From positions 70,293 to 134,292 of the forward strand of contig NW_006766917.1 of NCBI RefSeq assembly GCF_000275845.1: a stretch of DNA of 64,000 nt, written 5' to 3'. The notes beneath the pieces are model-generated. The model was not told the origin of the DNA. It saw only the letters and a program-made list of their open reading frames with translations, and made no database searches. Below, one piece after another: positions 22,101 to 32,318 of this stretch. Source of the stretch: Dichomitus squalens LYAD-421 SS1. Its lineage: Eukaryota; Basidiomycota; Agaricomycetes; Polyporales; Polyporaceae. Position numbers and translations under genes: made by a program. Position 1 is the first letter of the stretch. Each line of letters begins with the position of its first letter.

Positions 22101-23597
22101 ACTTTCGGGGACCAGAGACATTCTGGGGCTTGCGGACTCGCACCGCGACGCGTGCGTGACTTCGTAGGGACCCTTCCTCACACGTACATTGTCTATGCGT
22201 TGGTATCCATCGCGGGCCCGCGACGGGAAAATCTCCCAAGGGGAGCGCAATGACGTTGAGCGCTAATCCACTAGGCTGAGGCGAACTTTACTGATACTAT
22301 GTCCGTAAGCATGGCAAGAAGTGCTATTTGGGTGGCCAAAGCTGCCTCGCGCGCACCGTTGACAAATAGGACTATGAGTTCCATTTGACAGGTTGCGGCA
22401 CGTGACATGTATGAGGAGCAAGAGAATGAATGGAAGGAAGCATCGCCGGGAAAGCTTTGCGTTCGTCCTAGATGTGCTTGGGAGTCATCGTTGCAATTGG
22501 CTGTGGAGAATTTGAGTTGGGAATGCAATAGGGCCGAGTCGCCCCGGGAAGGACGAATGATGTGCGATCGTCAGTGCACGGCGAGCAGTCAGTAGAGGGC
22601 CATACATAATCTGATAGTGGCGCTAGTTCCAGTCAGAATCCATACATAATCGATCCTACGTTAGCGCACGTGTCCTTGCTCCACCCCCTGACTAATCTCC
22701 TCTTTAGGTTGCATTCGTGCACAAGTAAGTAACACTCACCACGTAAAAAGAGATGCTGGTGAGCGAGGTCAATTGAATTCAAATTCGCAGCTTATGGTAC
22801 CGTCCCTTGGATCGTGAACAGCTCTCGTGAACGTAGTCCGTCTATATTCGATTGTAAGCATGTTGCTTGAGCATTGATCTCTCTGTGCAACCTTGATCCT
22901 GTGAACAGTTGTCCTGTCATTCACTGTCAGAAAGCATCGCTATGGGTGTTTTGTTGCTAGCCATGATCATATGTCCTGTGCCGCAAGTCCATTCTTCGTT
23001 CTGTGACCGCACGCCACTGAAACCGTCCTCATAGGCTCGTAGCAGCGGGTTACCGGATGCTACCGCTCAGGGTGATGCGGGGAAGCCGCGACGCCCCTAA
23101 ACGAGCATTGAGTACATCCGTCGGATTCATTGATCTGGACTGTTGTCATGATTGCCTGCCATCGTAGACTATCGTCCCTCCCGCCAATTGTGGGTGGTCG
23201 TGGGATTTCTAATACAAATTTACTCGGTCTAGACGCGAATTGTGCGGGTGCACCATGCCCGCAAGTTGTCAGCTGGCAGGACGGCGTCTATAGGCAATCT
23301 CGGGATTGCTACTCTCCCCGATGGGACAGGGGCGAAGCAGGGAGCCAGGGGCGGCATGCACCACCTCCGCGACGTGGGGCTCGGATGTAAGTACCGCTTT
23401 CACGGCAGAACTGTGCGGACTCGAATGTTGACTGCAGCGGTCCAGGGGAATGACGCTTGGCGCCGTTCTTGGATTGGAAGACAGTCTCGTGTTGACTGTT
23501 CCATGAAGCAGGTTTCCATGTCTATATATCCCCGAAGCGTACGCGAGTGCGCGCCTTTGGCCGGTCCTTTCAACTTACTGACCTCCTGTTGCCGAGT
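19164..23597. other. Gene-poor 4.4-kb region
   Basis: No gene I can defend. Frames with hydrophobic stretches occur on both strands: plus strand around 20165-20455 (NVYSLVLMFLNFPFAIPLGM), minus strand within 21485-22069 (FLAITAVVMICSPVNVFLC) and 22271-22528. They lack consistent splice sites linking them. They may be remnants of membrane-protein genes like those downstream. No transposase, reverse transcriptase or terminal repeats seen. Confidence 0.35.
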
Positions 23598-25457
23598 ATG
23601 CCCACTATGGCCCTTCCTGTTCTCGATCTCGTCGCTGCTACGCTCAACTCGAGCAATGGCTCTGCTACAACGATTTTCGACCACCCACCTCCTCCGGTTC
23701 TGTTGGGCGGATTTGTCGCCCTATAGTGAGTTTCTTGAACCCTCTCGGCGGCCAAGTGCAAAGTTGACAGAGTATTCTGCATGCTCAGTCTTTCCGGCGC
23801 GGTCTTCATGCAAGTGGTGGTCTACTTCCAGATCTACCAGGCAGAAGCGTGGACGACGAAGTCGATCGTGCGTACAAATGTTTTGTGATCTGCACTGTCT
23901 GTTTATTTGAGTGCTTGCCAGGTTCTCGTCCTCTGGTCAGTGCAGCCTTCCATACGCTACGTGTACGGCACTCATCTAGTCGTATGTCAGGGTGCTCGAC
24001 ATACTACATTCAGCGATGATCTGCATAGCAAATTGGCAGAACCTGGTGGTCGACTACGGTGCATACAATACACTAGATAACATTACGTGGTCAATACCGG
24101 TACGTGACCCCGCATCGGTACTGGCGATCTCTGGTATCCTGATCCCCGAGCTCGCACTTGCAGGTGACGATCGCTCTGACCGTAGGCTGCTCAATAGAAT
24201 GGGAGCTTTTATACATGTTGAAACACCTGACTTGCTAGGCACTAACAACTGCGATCATCCATTGTTTCTTCATCCGGCGCATCTTCAAGTGTACGTCATT
24301 GTCTTTCTATAGGCATCATCCGGCTTCATGGTGACCCCATTCTAGTGAGTCGAGGAAACTGGTTTATCACCTTGCCATTAGTATGCTCGTCATTTTCTTT
24401 GCACAGATACATGGATGCTGACGATCGCCATTAGCTGCTTCTCGCGCTGCTGCGAGTCGGTGAGTCATTTGTCTAGCCCAATTTAGATATGGTATAACGG
24501 GCATCCCATCATTGCGTGCAGTATCCGCATTCGGTAGGCAGTGAAACTTGGCAGTCAAATCTGTTCAGTGCTGACTCTACTTGGCAGTTACAACCGCAGA
24601 GATGTACGTATCGTAGACCGTAATGCCTTGAGCATCTTCTGAGGTTGCAACATTAGGCTTCGGTTACGAAGTTATGTCTTGTTTATCCAGGACTTCGCAG
24701 TAAGGACCCTTCGTTGAGATCCCCCACAGCGGTTGCTGAACTTCTCCTCAGTACATCTTCACCCTTGGCCTGGCTGTCTCAGCGGCTCTCGATATTCTCA
24801 TCACTAGTATTCTCTGCTACTATCTCAGAAGAGGTCGCGAAGGCTTCGCTCCGTAAGTGGATTGGCATGTCTCTCCTCTCGCGTGCAGCTTGTCCAATAT
24901 TTTTGGCACAGGATCAACCACATGATTGATCTACTCATTCTTTACACCGTCGAAAATGGCATGATCACATGGTGAGACCATCCTATAGCATGCGCCGCTA
25001 TCGAGACTTATCGACTGCCTTCTGTAGTATCGCTACTGCACTCTCTTTGTTCTTCGTGAGTACATGTCCACTACAGTTGCGAGTGGGGTCTGATCTCCCT
25101 CTTCAGTGGTTGTTCATGCGAAGCAACTTCGCGTTCCTCGGGATGCACTTCGTAATCAACAAACGTACGCGGTCATGCCCCTGGATATCGCTCATAGCTA
25201 CATAAGTTTGCTTCCTGACAGTCTATGCCAATTCAATCATGGCGAGTCTAAACGCACGTAAATCCATCGTGGGCAAAGTATCTGGGTCCGAACGAGGCTA
25301 TCAACTCCCTATGATATTGCCTCATCATCCCCAAAGTCCCAGGAGCACTGACCACTTCGTGAGTCACACGGTTTGCACACCGCCGTGCAAGAAGTCTAAC
25401 CTAGTTCACCTGGATAGTCCCGAGGACAGATACAGTCTACCAGCAAAGTACGTGTGA
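23598..25457 (+). CDS. DUF6534-type membrane protein, copy 1
   Basis: Member of the basidiomycete-expanded DUF6534 family of 7-span membrane proteins, of unknown function. About ten short introns interrupt it. Order of recognisable pieces: an N-terminal polar segment with FDHPPPPVLLGGFVAL, span 1 (LSGAVFMQVVVYFQIY), VLVLWVLDILHSAMICIANW with QNLVVDYG, then NITWSIPVTIALT, a span with IIHCFFIRRIFKLSRGNWF, V-T-T-A-E-M-Y, a span starting FTLGLAVSAALDILITSILC with YYLRR, LILYTVENGMITW, IATALSLFF, NFAFLGMHFVINKLYANSIM and SLNARKS. These follow the usual family order (LDxxHSxxI, TVENG, LYANSxLAxLNAR). The ATG at 23598 precedes the first exon ending CTATA|gtgagt. The stop at 25455-25457 reads through a possible donor, so a further exon is possible. 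Copy 2 lies about 1.1 kb downstream on the same strand. Confidence 0.75.
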
Positions 25458-26462
25458 CTATGTGTTTCATCAATATCCAGACTAACCTTTAGTTCGCTCA
25501 TCGTAGCCGCTACAGGTGACGATTGATGTCGAGAGGACGGTACAGCGCGACGGGACCATCGACGCCGACAGCAAGTCAACATCAGGCGTCGATCTTAGGT
25601 TATCGCACAAGCCAATAAATGACAACTTCTCTGATATCAGGCGCCAATGAAGCTGTTTACAAAGTACCCCGACCGCCGCCGGGGCGGCTGTGGCGTGTAG
25701 CGCGTGCCACAGGTTGTCCTTACTTTACTTCGCACGTGCACGTAATTTTGGGACACTAGATTGAGGATCCGTCTGTATCATAATAACTCTGTCGTGTATC
25801 TGATCTATTCCCTTTCCGTGTTGACACGGTACCGAAGCATGGCGTTGCACGAGATCCGACCCACCGTCGGGATGCGCCGAGGTGGCCGATTCCTGGTCAG
25901 ATTACGTGCCACCCTTGAGTGCAGCAACCTCGTTCCTTCATATGTTTCATTCATTGGTATCGATTAGATCCTGGGTTACTGTTGCAATTATAGCACTGAA
26001 CCTAGGAGGACTGTAAGTGGGTACGGTTTGATGGATATTAGGCGGCGTGTACCTAATCGCGACTCGAGATAGAGGAGGGACCACACGCAGACTGCATCCG
26101 CCAGTATGATTCACTCTTCTATAGATTTTCGCGCTCTGCATGCGCTCCCACTTCGCCGAGCCTCGCTCGCCGCGAATACACACTGTCAGTTCCATAGAAG
26201 GGCATCGTCGCCCTCCTGACCGCGTCAGTCGGCAACGTAGAGTATATTTCGGGAAAACGACTACATGATGCTGTCATCCCCCTCTGATTCTCCCGGACCG
26301 ACCGTCGGGATGATTGAGTTTATGGATCCTAACAACTACTGAAGGACTGACCTTTGCGCGCCGCCCGTGGCCCATCTATCAACCCAAACCCAATCATCCA
26401 CAGATTTTCCCCTGGCATGGCTTGAAGCTGGCGGAGAAAGAACGAGGAGCTGCAAGCAGTTG
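25458..26462. other. Spacer between tandem DUF6534 genes
   Basis: Holds the 3' region of copy 1 and the promoter of copy 2. No additional gene recognised; short frames only. Confidence 0.5.
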
Positions 26463-26469
26463 TATAAAA
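26463..26469 (+). promoter_or_regulatory. TATA box candidate of DUF6534 copy 2
   Basis: TATAAAA lies 72 nt upstream of the start codon at 26541, a normal distance for a fungal TATA element with a short leader. Confidence 0.5.
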
Positions 26470-26540
26470 CAACGGAAGCATAGGGATGGCTATGGCGGAT
26501 TCCCCGACCCCACTGCAGACTCTCTAAGGCCCACACGAGC

Positions 26541-28793
26541 ATGACGGTCCGTCTTCCCCTGCAGGCTGTTCTAGACGCTTCCAACGAGGAGATGGCTACG
26601 CTATACCACTCCTCGGGGGCGATCCTCCTCGGTGGCCTAGTGGCGATGTTGTAAGCGCTACCAATTTCAACTCCGAGAGCATGACATACTCACGCGAAAA
26701 TGATGTTCCTTATCCTCTAGCTTGTCGGGCGCGGTCTTAATGCAGGTCGTTCTGTACTCGAGGGTCTACACCTCGGATCCCATCAAGACGAAGGCCATGG
26801 TGCGTGTGTGCTGTCTCGAGCATGACATCCTTCAATCGAACCAACGGCGAACGTGGGGATAGGTTATCTTCATCTGGGTGCTTGACTTAACCCATTCCAT
26901 GATGGTTTGCATCGCAAACTGGCAAAATCTGGTCGTAAACTTTGGGATGTTTGACAACTTGGATCATATTACCTGGTGGGTAAAGCGACCTTGTCTTCTC
27001 GTCTGATTCCGCATCGTTAATGTCCATTTAGGTCCATTGCAGTAAGCGTCTCCTAGCCGACGAGCGGGTTGAGTAGTGTTAACAATACGCCCGGTGTTAA
27101 GGTTACAGTGGCGCTCACGGTAAGTGCTATATGAGTGTTGATCGTCCCTCTTGCTGACTCTTGATCGCTCATACGTATGTAGGCACTGACGACGTTCATT
27201 GTGCATTGGTGAAGTACCCGTTCGCCATGCATCGCAGAGAAGCGCTGACTGGGCGAGCTGTATAGCTTCTTTTCTCATCGACTCCATACCCGTAAGCGAG
27301 GTCCTGATACTCAGAACATGCCTTCCCTTATTGAAAAATTCGTCACCAGTGAGTCGTGGAAATTGGTACATAACGGTACCTTTGGTGAGTGCTAGGCCAT
27401 CAGAAGCACTGCAGCGGCTCAGATGGACGGTGTCAGATTGCCTTGGCCTCTGTTCGCCTCAGTGAGCCTCTTTGCGACATCGATCGCAGATTGGTTTCAC
27501 TGATGCTTGCTCCGATTCGACCGTTCGATTGAAGTCGCCGCGATCGGTGAGCATGTTCACAGTGGTTACCCACCGAGCCTCATGTATATCGGTCACCGCA
27601 GTATCTACTATGGAGATGTCAGCTAGGACACAACAGATCACACCGTACGACAGGAAACTTACTGATATTGCTTATTTTCAGGATACGTCTGCGTAGCTTC
27701 GAACAATTTGTTAAGCGTTTTGGGGTAAGGTCATTTCAGGAGCCCAGCCGAATGGAACTGACCAGTTGCAGTATGTCTTCACACTGGGCTTATCAACGTC
27801 GACTTCTCTCGACATTGTGATCACTGGGACCTTGTGTCTCTATTTGCGGCGACGGAGGAGCGGGATGGCAAAGTCAGTTCAAGCGCTGATGCAAGCCCGC
27901 CCTTCTCATGACCTGTCTTTTACGCAGGATGGATCGCATCATCAGCGTTCTCACACTCTACACGGTGGAGAATGGGATGCTTACCTGGTACGAGCCCTTC
28001 ACAGAAGTCCAGTAAATTAGCTCAGAGGTAGCCTCATGCTTTCCAGTGTCACCACGGCGATCTCCTTAGTGTGTGTACGTATTAAGGGAGATGCTCGCAA
28101 GTTCGTCGGCTGGATGCTGATCGGACTGCCCGACAGTGGCTGAAGATGTCGAACAACCTCATTTTCCTCGGTTTGCACCTGGCAATCGGCAAGCGTGAGT
28201 CTTCGTCCATTCGCAGATCCGGTCCGACTACCACTTACATTCCTCGGCTAGTGTACGCGAACTCGATCATGGCAAGGTCCGTGACCATTTACAGATATCG
28301 AGCCATTGATGAACGCCCCACCACTGACATTCCGCTGCCCGATCCAGCTTGAACGCGCGCAAGTCGCTCTCGAACCGGTTGGAAAGCTCTGGAAATAGTG
28401 ATGGGTACCCATTGCCGGTGGTATTCCCCAGTTCGGGCTATAGTCCGCGGAGCCCGACTGCGCCCTGGGAGGTAAGTTCTGGATCGCCGCACCAGAAGCC
28501 GCATCGCCTCTGACGTACAAGACCCTGTCGCCATTCACTTACCTGACACTAATCGCACCGGCGATACGAAAGCTTCGCGCAATCTCTGCGCCTGAACCAG
28601 CGAAGGTGAGCTCCGAGGATATCAACCGAGTATGACCGAGGCTCAAATGACATACTTCTAGTCGCTGCAAGTGAACATCGACATCGAGCAGACGATTCAT
28701 CGGGAGTTACCACTTTCGCAGCCCCTGGAGAGTAATTTTGAACGTCGAACGCATAACGGAAGCGATATTTCAGCTGACGACAAGCTTGCGTGA
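26541..28793 (+). CDS. DUF6534-type membrane protein, copy 2
   Basis: Paralogue of the gene at 23598-25457 with the same order of segments: LSGAVLMQVVLYSRVY, VIFIWVLDLTHSMMVCIANW with QNLVVNFG, HITWSI, a span before SHRLHTLSRGNWYITVP, RLRSFEQFVKRFG, a span beginning YVFTLGLSTSTSLDIVITG, LTLYTVENGML, WLKMSNNLIFLGLHLAIGK, LYANSIMA and LNARKS. Both copies share the VLD-H-SMM/AMI-CIANWQNLVV block, so they arose from one duplication or are close relatives. At least ten introns; the junctions around 27.4-27.7 kb are uncertain. The C-terminal exon after an intron near 28660 encodes SLQVNIDIEQTIHREL and stops at 28791-28793. Earlier termination at about 28513 is possible if that intron is not used. 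Function of the family is unknown. Confidence 0.72.
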
Positions 28794-29387
28794 GGACAAG
28801 CGCACGTCGAGGCATTGAAGACGCCGCACCATACACAATCCCTGTGTTTGACAGGTCGCAATTGGGCGTAACGCGTGATCGAGATTCTTGGCGAGGTCCG
28901 TGGGTGGGGCGTGGGACTTGGGTAGACCACTATTGAGCGTGGAAATGTATCTGTACCTGGACCGACATGTTAAGGCTATGTTCGTTGGCTTGTGTTGTAT
29001 CGTTATGTTTAGCGCAACGACAACATGCTGAATACACGTGTCAAGGCATGACTTGAGACGTCAAATAAGCCACCTCTCCGGGTTGCAAGTGCATCGTGGC
29101 ATGTCGCGACCGCTTCCTTCCTATCTGTCACCGAAGTAGCTCAACATACTCTGTTTGTATGAGATTGCAAACATCGACAGACCCGTACGGGATACACTTG
29201 AGCGAATTGAGATCTAAGAGAACTCGCACCGAAACATACAGCCACGAGATCGCCGCACCGCTCCCAGCAATTCACTACGCCGACTCAACGGCGACAATAC
29301 AGCCATCTCTCTACAGTAAAGTATCGGCGAAGCAGGAGTGAGGATGGCGGAGGCAAGAACATGATGGGAACCCTCCCATTAATAGTG
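28794..29387. other. Convergent intergenic region
   Basis: Between the 3' ends of DUF6534 copy 2 (plus) and the SERF-like gene (minus). No gene or repeat recognised. Confidence 0.5.
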
Positions 29388-29846
29388 TTATTTCTTCCCA
29401 CCTCCTCCTGCCGCTGCCTGTGCTGCTTCCTCTTCCTTCTTCTGCAGATCCCAGAACACATGCGTTAGATATGTTGAGATTGAGCCACTGAAAGAACGTA
29501 CCTTCTGCTTCTCACGCAGAGCTGCAGCGTCCCTACGTTGCATCGTGTGAGTGCCATCATTCAATGGGTAGCTCGCAGGAATGTGACGGAACGTGGGAGA
29601 TAGGAAGCGTTTGGAAGCATGGCGGGGCTCAAAAGCGAGACTACTCACTTCTCGCGTCGCTGCTGCAGCGACGCCGCGCTCTCCTTGGGCTTGCCCTTAG
29701 CAGCCGTAGCCTTCTTCTGCGCCTTCAGGCGGTCCATTTCTCGCTGGTTACCGCCTACAACATTGTTTCCCAAGGAAATGGGGTAGGCCACCTGGAGTGA
29801 ATCGAGACAGTTCGTAAAGACGGCCTGAAGATGACTTACGAGTCAT
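29388..29846 (-). CDS. SERF/4F5-like small basic protein (65 aa)
   Basis: Small, highly charged protein of the SERF/4F5 family, associated in animals and yeast with amyloid aggregation and RNA binding. Exons complement 29840-29846, 29649-29754, 29502-29532 and 29388-29441 join in frame. The family hallmark is the N-terminal M-T-R-G-N-Q-R-E motif followed by KAQKK; here MTRGNQREMDRLKAQKK is seen once the first intron is removed. The rest is Lys/Glu/Ala-rich (RDAAALREKQKKKEEEAAQA would be an alternative reading at the exon 2-3 join; my junction gives EKDAAAL), ending in a Gly-Lys tail. The first coding exon is only 7 nt (ATGACTC). The third intron boundary (29533-29648, 116 nt) is longer than most here. 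Confidence 0.85.
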
Positions 29847-30270
29847 CTCGCCGACACCGATTTACGGCGACACGTAGAGGTACAAGGTCAAGTTGGAATG
29901 CGATCAGCTCGCCGAATGTGCGCGAAGGCTCTGACCATGGTCACAAGTGTGACATCCGTTAGCGTCACGACTCTGCGTGTCACTGGCGTCTTCTCGTGAG
30001 GCATCGACGGTCAGCCACTTGGCAGTTGGCACTCACTACCATGGCCAGTGATACCCATCTAACTCTATGAGCCTCGAGAGCGACGGAGAACACATGAGTG
30101 GACCATGATTCTGTCTGCACTCATCCAAATTATGCAATTTCCTCCAGTATCAACATACCCTGCGTCCATCCTCAATACGCCGCACAGAATCGACGGGCAA
30201 AGCGACCTGGCTTCCTACTGCATGGCGCGCTTTCCAAGTTCATCGCTACCCTTCCTTTATACGCTGAGTA
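29847..30270. other. Intergenic region upstream of the SERF-like gene
   Basis: Should contain the promoter of the minus-strand SERF-like gene. Nothing else recognised. Confidence 0.45.
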
Positions 30271-30540
30271 TCAGACAGTGCATGCATGCATGATTACTGA
30301 GCCCTTCTCACACGTCCGGATCCGACGCCCCGTCCGGGTAGCTGACGCTATGTCTTCTGACGCTGATACAACCTCCGAACTTCGCTTCTTTTCGACAAAT
30401 TCGAGGGCCTGGGTGAGATCGTGAACGCCTGGGGAAGGGACGGGGAAAATAGTTTGTCGAAGTCGCTTCGACTGAGTGTAGCTCTTGATCAACCATAGAC
30501 GTTCACAAGTTCTCTCGTCATTGAGAGTCCTTCCAGACAT
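30271..30540 (-). CDS. Hypothetical small protein (89 aa), doubtful
   Basis: Single open frame without introns. Codon use looks similar to real genes nearby and the product has a mixed polar composition (VHDLTQALEFVEKKR). No domain recognised and no upstream promoter element seen. It lies about 300 bp beyond the 3' end of the carbonic anhydrase gene on the same strand. Could be a genuine orphan or chance. Confidence 0.25.
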   Translation of the reverse strand: MSGRTLNDERTCERLWLIKSYTQSKRLRQTIFPVPSPGVHDLTQALEFVEKKRSSEVVSASEDIASATRTGRRIRTCEKGSVIMHACTV

Positions 30541-30856
30541 GCATGATCAGCGACTGAGCTCACATCCCTAAGCTCATCATCGTATGGTCAGCGATCATGG
30601 TGTCCTGACGGACCACTTGCGAGTAGGGTTGGGAGCCAAGGCTTCGCAACATTCGGACCCCAGCAATGTCAACGACTGTGACTGGAACCTTGCAAGTGGG
30701 CTCGGAACGAGTTACACTCATAGAGACAACACATTCAAGGCTGCACTATCGACGATGGCGATCCTCGACGTAAAAGGCTTCGGCATTCACAACGACATAT
30801 ACATTCTACGCTGGTGCCCGCTCCGACTCCGGGGCTTCTCTACGGTGATTGGACGC

Positions 30857-31463
30857 TCAAACTTCGGTGAGCAGTCCCGTCTTGATGTCAAGGACAAATC
30901 CGTGCGTGCCCTTCTTGATCGACTCGCCCAGCAGCTCGTCAGCCTGCGCGATGGCCAGATCATCCTTTACGCTCTCCTCAGTGCTTCTTCCTCCAAAAGA
31001 ACCCGTGTACCAAGTCTCGATCTCTGCTTTCTTCTCGGGATGCCTGTCAAGAACACATTGTCAGCCCAATCTCCTCTAGTCGAATGAGGTCGTCCGCTCG
31101 AACGTACCGAGCAGCGATCTCCGCCTTCACAGCCGCGTCCTTGAAGTGACTGGCCCCGCAGTCCGTGTGGTGCACGATAAGCAGCTGCTTGAGCGTGTCA
31201 TGCCCAAGTAAGCTGTCGAGCACCGCGATCTCCTTCAGGGCGGACTCTACGCGCCCGCCGGTGTTGCGGATGACGATCGCGTCGCCCAGCTTGAGGCCGA
31301 AGAACTGGTCGGGGCTGACGCGCGGGTCCACGCATGTCACGATGACCGTCGTAATCGGCGAGAGGTTTAACGTCTTCATCTCGGACAGGTAAGGCATGGG
31401 TTGGTAGGAGGCCGTCGCGGCCTTGTTTCGCGCCAGGAGATCTGTGAGAGCTGGAGTGGCCAT
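30857..31463 (-). CDS. Beta-class carbonic anhydrase
   Basis: Zinc enzyme that interconverts CO2 and bicarbonate, supplying bicarbonate for carboxylation and CO2 sensing in fungi. Two exons, complement 31108-31463 and 30857-31043, give 180 aa, a compact single domain. The zinc and active-site residues of the beta class are present: Cys44, Asp46 and Arg48 in TCVDPR, and His99 and Cys102 in HHTDCGASHF. AIVIRNTGGR is the conserved segment before the second ligand pair. No signal peptide or mitochondrial presequence is evident, so it is probably cytosolic. The single 64-nt intron sits after EIAAR. The short length and the sequence ending in VLDIKTGLLTEV resemble the small fungal Can/CAS subgroup rather than the longer yeast Nce103. 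Confidence 0.95.
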
Positions 31464-32011
31464 GATATGTGTGGAGGTGAGCGATGTAGACGGCTTTGCG
31501 ACTGGCGGAGTAGATGCTGTAACCCAGAGTCGGGAGGATGCTGGGTTAAGTATCCTCGCAATAGCGCGGTAAGCGATTCCCTTATGGGGATTGAACAGTT
31601 GTGCTTTGAAACCCGCGCCTCTCCCCTACTCTGACGATGTACTAGCGCATGCCAGTAGTGAGTCAACGGCTGATGGCTGACTTATCTGAATCGTCTGCCA
31701 AGGCTCCTGGAGACACGCAGGGACGCCGTTGTGTCCCCGTACTATAATCCTAAAGCTCCCAGCAGTAGTCAGTAGATGCCAATCAATTACCGTCATGAGA
31801 ATCCGTGTATTCAACCTGAGGAAGATTGGTCAGTGCCGTTTAAACGAAGTGCAGTCTGCTTATAGATCACTTAGGGTGGACGTGCGCAGGGGGAGATGTC
31901 CTCGTGTAGTTGCTGATTGCTGCAATCTGTAAGCCAATCCCGAATCTCAGAGTCTGGTGGACGATCGTGTGGGTCGAAATTAGCAAGACCTGAGAGCGCG
32001 GGGCGAGGAAT
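31464..32011. other. Intergenic region upstream of the carbonic anhydrase gene
   Basis: Probable promoter of the minus-strand carbonic anhydrase gene. No further gene supported. Confidence 0.4.
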
Positions 32012-32318
32012 CTAGTCTTCCCGTCTAGAAGCGATCTTTCGACAAATGGCGGCGAGCACGGATCCCGCTCCCGTCTGCGTGCAGAGACACACAATGTCTG
32101 CCCCTGCACCGAGTTCGATGTTTGGAATAATGTCAGAGACGGTCTCTCTCAATAGGCGAGTTGCAGCTGACTACTCTGCGGGGAACACATGTAACCATTC
32201 AACACCCACAAGTTTTGTAGGTCTTACCTGAACAGGTTACAGCTTCAACTTCTTCCTGAGAGAACGGTGGGTCGGAGACAGTGGACAGCCGCATGAGTGC
32301 ATCTTTGGCGCATGAGTG
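32012..32318 (-). CDS. Two linked exons of an unidentified gene
   Basis: Complement of 32228-32318 and 32012-32166, joined in phase across a GTAAG...CAG intron of 61 nt. The product reads well: CAKDALMRLSTVSDPPFSQ, then EEVEAVTCS joined to AATRLLRETVSDIIPNIE, GAGADIVCLCTQTGAG and a stop after a basic tail (KIASRRED). The upstream part probably continues toward 32.6 kb (QLRGRGLFVGAG) but I could not fix its introns. No family recognised. It may be a real orphan gene or a decayed one. Confidence 0.3.
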
